From Anaerolineales bacterium (lineage in GTDB: Bacteria; Chloroflexota; Anaerolineae; Anaerolineales; Villigracilaceae): 6,867 nucleotides of DNA. Both the position numbers and the translations under genes were made by a program. The stretch lies in assembly GCA_020847355.1 (NCBI GenBank), contig JADLCG010000112.1, positions 1 through 6,867 on the forward strand, in the 5' to 3' direction. A model generated the notes under the pieces. The model saw only the letters and a list, made by a program, of their open reading frames with translations. It was not told where the DNA came from and did no database searches. Below, one piece after another: positions 1 through 5,076 of the stretch. The stretch's first letter is position 1, and the number at the start of each line of letters is the position of its first letter.

Positions 1-24
1 ACACATTGTAATTATATAGATATG

Positions 25-42
25 GAATAGTAATATTAGTAG
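25..42 (-). promoter_or_regulatory. Candidate DnaA-trio unwinding element
   Basis: Read on the minus strand from 42 down to 25, the bases are CTA CTA ATA TTA CTA TTC. On the plus strand, 28-42 reads TAG TAA TAT TAG TAG. The known DnaA-trio is a repeated 3'-[G/A]AT-5' triplet on which DnaA polymerises as a single-strand filament. Four of the six triplets fit exactly and two have one deviation. The run follows two minus-strand DnaA boxes (47-64) after a four-base GC spacer (43-46), as in the Bacillus subtilis basal unwinding system, and continues into an AT-rich tract down to base 1. The arrangement is seen directly; the function is inferred. Confidence 0.65.
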
Positions 43-46
43 GGGC

Positions 47-64
47 TGTGGAAAGTGTGGATAA
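47..64 (-). promoter_or_regulatory. Two abutting DnaA boxes, minus strand
   Basis: On the minus strand, TTATCCACA (56-64, perfect) is followed with no gap by CTTTCCACA (47-55, which departs from the consensus at its first base if W is allowed at the third). The tandem points toward the AT-rich DnaA-trio-like tract at 25-42. It is probably the pair that seeds the DnaA filament. Confidence 0.75.
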
Positions 65-74
65 AATGGATTCA

Positions 75-89
75 CCCCCAAATATAAGG
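75..89 (+). repeat. CCCCCAAAT origin motif, copy 1
   Basis: CCCCCAAATATAAGG is the first of three copies of a CCCCCA(A/T)AT(A/G)T motif in the origin region; the others are at 242 and 393. It lies 10 bp from the perfect minus-strand DnaA box at 56-64. The function is unknown. It could be a recognition site for an origin-binding regulator, or chance similarity of C-runs. Confidence 0.4.
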
Positions 90-171
90 TTGTGACTCGC
101 GCCTCCCGCCAAACCTAGGCAGACTCAGCTTTCCCGAACATGGATTGCGCTGTGGATTGATTCAGGATAAG

Positions 172-199
172 TTATCAACAAAAAATTGAGTTATCCACA
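172..199 (+). promoter_or_regulatory. DnaA box pair, plus strand
   Basis: TTATCAACA (172-180, one mismatch) and TTATCCACA (191-199, perfect) lie in the same orientation. Their starts are 19 bp apart, close to two helical turns. An AT-rich stretch (about 205-240) follows and could be a second unwinding region, although no clear trio pattern is visible there. The orientation is opposite to the boxes at 47-64. Confidence 0.75.
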
Positions 200-241
200 C
201 TTTTGCCAACAATTCTATATATTGGATTTGAAGAAAATTAC

Positions 242-257
242 CCCCCATATATGGGGG
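242..257. repeat. Perfect 16-bp palindrome and origin motif copy 2
   Basis: CCCCCATATATGGGGG is a perfect palindrome sitting between the two plus-strand DnaA box groups. It matches the CCCCCA(A/T)AT motif seen at 75 and 393. The symmetry suits a homodimeric DNA-binding protein. Extrusion as a hairpin is less likely, because the centre would have to form a tight AT loop. No T-run follows, so it does not look like a terminator. Confidence 0.55.
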
Positions 258-303
258 CGCTGATTTTTTGACTTTTCCTCAGCTATCTAGGAAAAAGGGG
301 CTA

Positions 304-353
304 TTCTCCACAGGCAGAGGGGTTTTTCCACAGTTTTTCGGCAGTTATCCACA
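304..353 (+). promoter_or_regulatory. Array of three phased DnaA boxes, plus strand
   Basis: TTCTCCACA (304-312, one mismatch), TTTTCCACA (324-332, fits TTWTNCACA) and TTATCCACA (345-353, perfect) have starts spaced 20 and 21 bp. Two of them share the extension CCACAGTTT. The two-turn spacing puts all three on one face of the helix, which suits cooperative DnaA binding. Confidence 0.75.
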
Positions 354-392
354 GTTTAGGGCGGCTCGAAACCTTTCTTGACTAGACATCTC

Positions 393-407
393 CCCCCAAA
401 TGTGGCG
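393..407 (+). repeat. CCCCCAAAT origin motif, copy 3
   Basis: CCCCCAAATGTGGCG is the third copy, matching copy 1 over its first nine bases. It lies 40 bp beyond the last DnaA box. Apart from this copy, 361-487 shows nothing I can name. It is the stretch past the 3' end of the minus-strand nucleotidyltransferase gene, and no convincing terminator hairpin is visible in it. Confidence 0.4.
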
Positions 408-487
408 GCTATTTTGTGAAATCCCGCTCAACAGCTTTTGTTATACGAAATTTGCTAATTTTGAGCTTGTTTTTTCTTAGGGTTAGC

Positions 488-1489
488 TTACTCCACCCCG
501 TTGGCGGCGGCGATCTCTTCTAAAAGAATTTCAATCTCATCCAGATAGTGATCTAAACCTTCTACGCGCTCTGAAAAGTTTTCGCCAAAACCGAGTTCGT
601 TGACCGCATTCTTCCAAAAGTTGAGGTGATCGCCTTCTAGAACTGCGGCTGAAAGCGTCCAAGTTTGCAAGAGAGGCCATAACGCGGCGGTTGGGTTTTC
701 GCCTTCCGCCAGTGCGCGGATGGCTTTTTCATAATAATTTAAGCGGATCGGCGTAATGCGCGGGTCCACATTTGGTTTTTCGCTGGCTAACTTGAAGGCG
801 GTTTTCCAATCTCCCAGCCAGCGGTTGATCTGTTCGGCGGTCAGTTGATTGGCTCCCAGCAATCCATAAGCGCCAATCGCCAGCCCGGGCTTTTGAACGG
901 CTTCTGCGCGAAACGGCAATTCAAGGAGAATGCGGCGTTCATAGAGCGGCTCGCCGCTAATTTCGGCAATGGCGTTCAGCGCATAGAATAAAGCGGATAG
1001 GAAATTTTGAAGTTCCAGCGGAGCGGCGAGTTCAACTTCAGTTAACTCAGCCCAAGCCTGACGAGCTTGTTTGAGCAATTTGCGGCAACGCTGTAACATG
1101 AGCGGCGGCTGTTCAAACTCAAAACCGGCGCGCAAGCTGGCTTGCACAAAGTCAAAAAACTTTTCGCGTTCGTATAACAACATTGGATCGTACATCTCGT
1201 AGCCCAGCCACGGGTCGCCGCGTAATTCGCGCGGATTTTTGAATTCGTCTTTTGCGCGGCGGGTGATATCCAAATGAAAATCCGGCGAGAGTTTGACGAA
1301 CTCGCGCCCTTTGGTTGGCTGGCTTTTGTAAACGAAGACGATGTCAATATCCGCCGTGCCGCCGAGCATGGGTTCCACGTTGAGCAGAGAGCCGCTCAAA
1401 TAAGCGGCGATAATTTCCGGGTCGTTATACGCCCGTTCTTGGGCGGTTTCTTTAGCAATGCGGATCAGCGAATCTCGAGTAACGCGCAT
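488..1489 (-). CDS. Nucleotidyltransferase-fold domain protein
   Basis: This 333-residue protein has the signature of the DNA polymerase beta-like nucleotidyltransferase superfamily. Residues G33-S34 are followed by D47-x-D49 in a hydrophobic strand (ADIDIVFVY), with a third acidic residue at D74 (FHLDI). These would bind two metals and a nucleotide. The rest, from about residue 125, looks mostly helical, as in kanamycin-nucleotidyltransferase-like or HEPN-associated enzymes, but I cannot assign a subfamily. It is longer than minimal MNT proteins, which are near 100 residues. There is no signal peptide or membrane segment, so it is probably cytoplasmic. The ATG start is supported by AAAGGA six bases or less upstream. 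It lies 34 bases downstream of the deoxynucleoside kinase gene on the same strand, so the two are probably cotranscribed. The substrate, whether nucleotide, small molecule, protein or RNA, is unknown. Confidence 0.8.
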   Translation of the reverse strand: MRVTRDSLIRIAKETAQERAYNDPEIIAAYLSGSLLNVEPMLGGTADIDIVFVYKSQPTKGREFVKLSPDFHLDITRRAKDEFKNPRELRGDPWLGYEMYDPMLLYEREKFFDFVQASLRAGFEFEQPPLMLQRCRKLLKQARQAWAELTEVELAAPLELQNFLSALFYALNAIAEISGEPLYERRILLELPFRAEAVQKPGLAIGAYGLLGANQLTAEQINRWLGDWKTAFKLASEKPNVDPRITPIRLNYYEKAIRALAEGENPTAALWPLLQTWTLSAAVLEGDHLNFWKNAVNELGFGENFSERVEGLDHYLDEIEILLEEIAAANGVE

Positions 1490-1493
1490 AGTT

Positions 1494-1499
1494 TCCTTT
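1494..1499 (-). promoter_or_regulatory. Ribosome binding site of the nucleotidyltransferase gene
   Basis: AAAGGA on the minus strand lies four bases before the ATG at 1489. It supports that start and independent ribosome entry despite the short distance from the upstream gene. Confidence 0.6.
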
Positions 1500-1523
1500 A
1501 TGTTCTAGTATAGCAACTTTTCT

Positions 1524-2159
1524 TTATTTTAGCGGCAGGCTGGCTTGAAACGGAATCAATTCCAAAGTCTCGCGGATGCGGTTCTCAACATACTTTAGAT
1601 GCTCGGCATTTTGCACCACGTTCAATTCATTGCTATCAATTTTCAAAACCGGCGTATGCTCAAACGGCTTGGAGAAAAAATCTTCATAAGCCAAGTTCAA
1701 TTCATGGATGTACGCCCGTTCCATTTGGCGCTCGTAAGGGCGGTCGCGCAGGGCGATTCTCTGCATCAGCGTTTCGGAGTCTGCTTGTAAATAGACCAAT
1801 AAATCCGGCTTGGGGATTTTCTCGCCCAGCGCGGCATGGACTTTGTGATACATATTCAATTCGTCGCCAGAGAGGTTGATTTGCGCGAAGAGCGCGTCTT
1901 TGGCGAAGGTGTAATCGGCGATCAAGCTTTTTTCGGCGGCTAATATTTGCGGCACGTTATTATTTTGCTGATGATAACGGCTGAGTAAAAAGAAGATTTG
2001 CGTTTGAAAGGCATAGCGCGCGCGGTCTGCGTAAAAATCGGAGAGGAAGGGATTCTCTTCAAAGACTTCCAGCAGAATTTCGGCGTTGAATGCGCTTTGG
2101 AGCAAACGAGCCAGCGTAGTTTTGCCGACCCCAATGACTCCTTCAATTGCGATGTACAT
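1524..2159 (-). CDS. Deoxynucleoside kinase (dGK/dAK family)
   Basis: This 211-residue enzyme of the deoxynucleoside kinase family phosphorylates deoxynucleosides to 5'-monophosphates in the salvage pathway, in the cytoplasm. Visible motifs are the P-loop GVIGVGKTT (7-15), a likely catalytic/substrate glutamate E31, NPFL (36-39), the aromatic/QTQ substrate segment (Q52-Q54, R61), DYTFAKD (82-88, matching the bacterial D-Y-x-F-x-K-D form), the strand PDLLVYL (118-124), and an Arg-rich lid (R134, R138, R140, R144). The length is normal for the family. Whether it prefers deoxyguanosine, deoxyadenosine or a broader range cannot be told. An in-frame TTG at 2174 would add five residues, but the ATG at 2159 is preferred because GGGAGA lies just before it and MYIAIEG is the usual N-terminus. 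It is the first gene of a minus-strand pair with the nucleotidyltransferase. Confidence 0.92.
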   Translation of the reverse strand: MYIAIEGVIGVGKTTLARLLQSAFNAEILLEVFEENPFLSDFYADRARYAFQTQIFFLLSRYHQQNNNVPQILAAEKSLIADYTFAKDALFAQINLSGDELNMYHKVHAALGEKIPKPDLLVYLQADSETLMQRIALRDRPYERQMERAYIHELNLAYEDFFSKPFEHTPVLKIDSNELNVVQNAEHLKYVENRIRETLELIPFQASLPLK

Positions 2160-2166
2160 GAATAAC

Positions 2167-2172
2167 TCTCCC
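2167..2172 (-). promoter_or_regulatory. Ribosome binding site deciding the kinase start
   Basis: GGGAGA on the minus strand lies seven bases before the ATG at 2159. It overlaps the possible TTG start at 2174, so it argues for the ATG as the true start. Confidence 0.7.
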
Positions 2173-2204
2173 AAAAAATATGGCTAAGGATACCACAGCG
2201 CGAA

Positions 2205-2212
2205 GTTATAAT
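2205..2212. promoter_or_regulatory. Candidate bidirectional -10 element
   Basis: The 60-base divergent gap contains TATAAT at 2207-2212 on the plus strand, a perfect -10 hexamer. On the minus strand the same bases give TATAAC at 2210-2205, five of six. The shared core is the palindrome TTATAA (2206-2211). On the plus side, initiation about seven bases past the hexamer falls on the ATG at 2220. No good -35 is visible for either direction, so this is a prediction from the -10 alone. Confidence 0.45.
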
Positions 2213-2219
2213 TTGAGCT

Positions 2220-3236
2220 ATGCAACCCGTTATTTATATCGCTCCGTTCGTGCAAGGCGCAGGCGGCATGGCTTCCTTCCGCTTGAAATTTGAGGCGGGA
2301 TTAAAAAAACGCGGCATCGGCGTTACCTATCGGCTTGACGCTAAATTTGACGCGGCGTTGATCATTGCCGGTACGCGCCGCCTGCCGGACCTGAATCAGA
2401 TTCGGCGGCGCGGCATTCGCCTCGTCCAAAGATTGGATGGCGTCAATTGGGTCCAGCGCGTCAAATGGTCGGGAATTCGCTACACAACCCGCGCCATCTA
2501 TGGCAACTTTCTGCTTTCGTTAATTCGCCGAAGCTATGCGGATCGCGTCATCTATCAAAGTCAGTTCATAAAGAAATGGTGGGAGGATTGGTACGGCATA
2601 GCCGATAAACCTGCCAGCGTTATCGTCAACGGCGTGGATTTGGATTTTTACAACCCCAACGCCGCCGCCGCCAGACCGAATGATTTTTACCGCCTGTTGT
2701 TGCTCGAAGGCAGTTTGGCGCGCGGGTTAAATTCCGGCTTGTTTCATGGCGTTGCCGTCGCCGAGAAACTTGCCGAGAAATATCCAATTGAAGTCGTTGT
2801 GGCTGGGCATGTGGATGAAGCTACGAAACGGCAAATAAACGCAGTCAAGCGCAAAACTTCAGTAAAATTTCTAGGCACGCTCCCGCGAGAGGAGATTCCG
2901 CAATTGGCGCGTTCGTCTCACCTTATGTATTGTGCCGAGGTCAACCCGCCCTGCCCAAATTCGGTTATAGAATCTTTAGCTTGCGGGCTACCCGTTATCG
3001 GCTTTGAGAGCGGCGCGCTCAAGGAATTGGTGGGAACTTCTGCTGGCGTGATCGTCCCTTACGGCGCAGACCCGTGGAAGTTGGAAACGCCGAATATCTC
3101 GGCGCTGGCTGAATCCGCTGGGGAAGCGCTAGAGAAACAGGATCAATTTCGAGCGGCGGCGCGGCGGCGGGCTGAGTCAAATTTTAGTTTGGAGACGATG
3201 GTCGAGTCATATCTCAAAATTCTGCTGGAGGATTAA
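2220..3236 (+). CDS. GT4-type glycosyltransferase (first of operon)
   Basis: This 338-residue GT-B-fold glycosyltransferase of the GT4/Glycos_transf_1 type probably transfers a sugar from a nucleotide-sugar donor to a surface-glycan acceptor on the cytoplasmic side. The N-terminal acceptor domain (about 1-145) has an early glycine-rich loop (QGAGGMASF, 12-20), the QRLDGVNW segment (70-77), and IVNGVD (135-140), the usual linker to the donor domain. The C-terminal donor domain contains the conserved run PCPNSVIESLACGLPVIG (244-261). E251 is the second Glu of the EX7E motif. The first position, residue 243, is Pro instead of an acidic residue, with E240 three residues earlier. No Shine-Dalgarno sequence precedes the ATG, and a TATAAT ends only seven bases upstream, suggesting a leaderless transcript. 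It leads a four-gene operon. Donor and acceptor are unknown. Confidence 0.87.
   Translation: MQPVIYIAPFVQGAGGMASFRLKFEAGLKKRGIGVTYRLDAKFDAALIIAGTRRLPDLNQIRRRGIRLVQRLDGVNWVQRVKWSGIRYTTRAIYGNFLLSLIRRSYADRVIYQSQFIKKWWEDWYGIADKPASVIVNGVDLDFYNPNAAAARPNDFYRLLLLEGSLARGLNSGLFHGVAVAEKLAEKYPIEVVVAGHVDEATKRQINAVKRKTSVKFLGTLPREEIPQLARSSHLMYCAEVNPPCPNSVIESLACGLPVIGFESGALKELVGTSAGVIVPYGADPWKLETPNISALAESAGEALEKQDQFRAAARRRAESNFSLETMVESYLKILLED
3227..3231 (+). promoter_or_regulatory. Ribosome binding site of the SnoaL-like gene
   Basis: GGAGG lies six bases before the ATG at 3238, inside the last codons of the preceding glycosyltransferase gene. This is the strongest Shine-Dalgarno sequence in the operon and suggests high or independent translation of the small protein. 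Confidence 0.75.
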
Positions 3237-3237
3237 C

Positions 3238-3657
3238 ATGGATCAGGAAATTTATAACTTTTTGATTAAGCATTTACAAGGCATTACTCAAAACGATACC
3301 GCCGTATATTATGAAACCACATCGGAAGATTTGACGCTGTATGAATGGTGGGTCACGCCGCACCGCTTAGAAGGCTTGCCTTTCCACGAATTTATGATGA
3401 ACTCCAACGCCGAGCGCGGCGCGGTCTTTGGCGCGGAAGGAATTGGCAAAACGCGCTTTGATTTAGCCAACTTGCATATTCAACGCTACGGCGATACGGC
3501 GATTGCCAGCTACACTTTATTGATGAGTTCTTCTTCTCAAGCCGGCGTGAATGTAGCCGCGCATAACGAAAGCCGCGTGATCGTGAAAATTGACGGCGCG
3601 TGGAAGGTCGTGCATGTGCATAAATCCCCGGCGTATGCGGCGCCGCATATTGGATGA
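3238..3657 (+). CDS. SnoaL/CaMKII-association-domain-like protein
   Basis: This 139-residue protein appears to be a single NTF2-like domain (DUF4440/SnoaL or CaMKII association-domain type). The diagnostic part is the C-terminus. Strands around 87-117 lead to WKVVHVHKSP (122-131), where W122, H126, H128 and S130 match the W-x-x-x-H-x-H-x-S pattern common in bacterial CaMKII-AD-like proteins. N110/E111 and R113 precede it. Such domains form cone-shaped pockets and dimers or oligomers; some are enzymes and others bind small ligands. No kinase domain is attached, so the role is unknown. It has no signal peptide or membrane segment. It starts one base after the stop of the glycosyltransferase gene and ends three bases before the membrane-protein start, so it is firmly inside the operon. 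A role on a glycan intermediate or as an assembly factor would be a guess. Confidence 0.75.
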   Translation: MDQEIYNFLIKHLQGITQNDTAVYYETTSEDLTLYEWWVTPHRLEGLPFHEFMMNSNAERGAVFGAEGIGKTRFDLANLHIQRYGDTAIASYTLLMSSSSQAGVNVAAHNESRVIVKIDGAWKVVHVHKSPAYAAPHIG

Positions 3658-3660
3658 GTA

Positions 3661-5076
3661 ATGCAACCTAAAGCGTATAACTTCCTCTGGCTCTCGCTGG
3701 CGTTAATGCCGCTCATCAGCCTTTCCTTTTTATTGGCGATCTCCCCGCAGGATTTTTGGTGGCTCATGCAAGTAGGGCGCGAAACCCTGCAAAGCGGAAG
3801 CGTGCCGCGCGTGGATACCATCAGTTGGAGTCAGGCGGGCCAGCCGATTATTTATCAGCAATGGCTGGCAGGCGTGATCTTTTACGCGCTCTATCAATTC
3901 GGCGGAATTGCCGCCGTCTTTTTATTGCGCGGCGCAGTCATTGCCGGCGCTTATACAATCCTATGGCGCATGAGCGCCAAAGCTTCACACCCCATATTGG
4001 CGACTGTATTAATTTTCATGTTAGGCTTAGCAACCGCTAACAACTGGTCAATCCGCTCGCAATTGTTGGCTTATCCGCTGTTTATAATTACTTTGGCGCT
4101 TTTAGAGCGCTGGCAGGCGGGCGAAAAAAAATACCTGTGGCTGATTCCGGCCGGCATGGTTTTATGGGTCAACCTGCATGGCTCATTCATCTTATTATTG
4201 ATTATGCTCGTCTCGGCGCTTCTCTTTGGCGTAGGCGAAAAAAAAGCCCTGTTGCAGGTTACGCTCGCCGCGCTCTTGGCAACTCTGCTCAACCCATACG
4301 GCTACCGCATTTGGAATTACTTAATCTTTATGTTGCAATCCCCGTCCGATCATCTTTTTGCGTTTGAATGGGCGCCGCCGCAAAATTCCGGCTGGCAAAT
4401 GAATCTTTTTTTTGCATGGCTCATTTTATTTTCTCCGCTGGTTGCATTTTCAAAACGTAAATTAACCAAACTTGAATGGCTCTGGTTTTTGGGTTTTGCC
4501 TGGCTGGCGCTCAGCGGCTTACGCTATGTGATCTGGTTTCAATTTTTGCTCGCGTTCTTCTCCGCCAAATTGCTAGCGGACTTTATCAAAAATGAAACGC
4601 CGCAAGAAAAATTCCCGGCGCTCAACCGCGCCTTTGGCGTTTTCCTCTTTATGCTTCCTTTGATCTTTTTGACCGGCTTCCGCGAAAAGTGGATGGGAAC
4701 TTCAGCCCCAATTTACGAGACCGCAATTACGCCGCTCCGCGCTACGGGATGGCTGATTCAACACCCCGAACAGTGCGCCAACCTTTGGGCAGATTACGCC
4801 TTTGGCGGATATTTAGCCTTCGCTCTGCCAACTTGTAAACCCTGGATGGATAGCCGCTTCAACGCCTACCCGCCAGAACAATGGGCGGAATATGTGCGCG
4901 TGACCAACGCCGATAGTTGGCAGGAATTTTTTGCGGAACAAAAAATTCAAAACCTTTTCCTTTCCTCTGCCGCGCAACCGAAATTAATTCAAGCGCTTTC
5001 AACCTCAGACGTTTGGTGTCAAAAATATCAAGACGCTTACGCCGTTATTTTTTCGCTCTGCGAGTCGCAACCATGA
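3661..5076 (+). CDS. Polytopic GT-C-like membrane protein
   Basis: This 471-residue integral membrane protein has roughly ten to eleven hydrophobic segments, including about 8-27, 68-101, 112-126, 136-148, 158-190, 196-212, 246-263, 272-305 and 322-340. The first outer loop carries DFWW (31-34) and GSVPRVDTISW (46-56), followed by a conserved-looking W68. An early-loop acidic residue followed by P-R-x-D is reminiscent of GT-C lipid-linked sugar transferases (GT39/PMT/ArnT-like), where that acid is catalytic. NLHGSF (171-176), NPYGYRIW (211-218) and RYVIW (288-292) follow. A C-terminal soluble region has FGGYLAF (381-387) and MDSRFNAY (396-403), typical of a widespread uncharacterised membrane family of this shape. 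The sugar-transferase role is inferred, not proven. The ATG lies three bases after the previous stop, with a weak GGATGAG upstream. Confidence 0.72.
   Translation: MQPKAYNFLWLSLALMPLISLSFLLAISPQDFWWLMQVGRETLQSGSVPRVDTISWSQAGQPIIYQQWLAGVIFYALYQFGGIAAVFLLRGAVIAGAYTILWRMSAKASHPILATVLIFMLGLATANNWSIRSQLLAYPLFIITLALLERWQAGEKKYLWLIPAGMVLWVNLHGSFILLLIMLVSALLFGVGEKKALLQVTLAALLATLLNPYGYRIWNYLIFMLQSPSDHLFAFEWAPPQNSGWQMNLFFAWLILFSPLVAFSKRKLTKLEWLWFLGFAWLALSGLRYVIWFQFLLAFFSAKLLADFIKNETPQEKFPALNRAFGVFLFMLPLIFLTGFREKWMGTSAPIYETAITPLRATGWLIQHPEQCANLWADYAFGGYLAFALPTCKPWMDSRFNAYPPEQWAEYVRVTNADSWQEFFAEQKIQNLFLSSAAQPKLIQALSTSDVWCQKYQDAYAVIFSLCESQP

Larger units (their letters stand above)
1..360. other. Probable chromosomal replication origin (oriC)
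   Basis: This gene-free, AT-leaning region holds a cluster of DnaA boxes. Perfect TTATCCACA copies lie at 56-64 (minus), 191-199 (plus) and 345-353 (plus). TTTTCCACA at 324-332 fits the degenerate consensus TTWTNCACA. One-mismatch copies are TTATCAACA (172-180) and TTCTCCACA (304-312). A weaker CTTTCCACA lies at 47-55 (minus). AT-rich tracts lie at 1-40 and 205-240. Dense boxes plus AT-rich unwinding sequence in a non-coding gap is the classic bacterial oriC layout, where DnaA binds, opens the duplex and loads the helicase. The usual landmark genes (dnaA, dnaN, rpmH) are not in view, so a plasmid origin or a DnaA-titrating cluster remains possible. The left boundary may lie outside the window. 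Confidence 0.78.

Noticed and set aside
1..30. Possible 3' end of a gene entering from the left (frame open to TAG at 28-30)
   Set aside because: Only nine codons are visible, the bases are AT-rich, and they fit the origin unwinding region better. Nothing supports coding.
151..159. TGTGGATTG as a further minus-strand DnaA box
   Set aside because: It has two mismatches to TTATCCACA, both in its AT part; too weak to count as a box.
440..487. Possible terminator after the nucleotidyltransferase gene
   Set aside because: Only short matches (TTAGC/GCTAA across about 30 bases) are present, with no compact GC stem followed by a U-run in the minus direction.
1274..1513. Plus-strand open frame of 79 codons opposite the nucleotidyltransferase
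   Set aside because: It is fully antisense to a well-supported gene and has no recognisable protein content.
2160..2174. TTG start giving five extra residues on the deoxynucleoside kinase
   Set aside because: The ribosome site GGGAGA overlaps the TTG and is well placed for the ATG at 2159, which gives the normal N-terminus of the family.
4917..5072. In-frame upstream extension of the last glycosyltransferase adding 52 residues
   Set aside because: This stretch is the C-terminal coding region of the membrane protein in another frame, and the added residues look nothing like a GT4 N-terminus. The ATG at 5073 with the ATGA overlap is far better.
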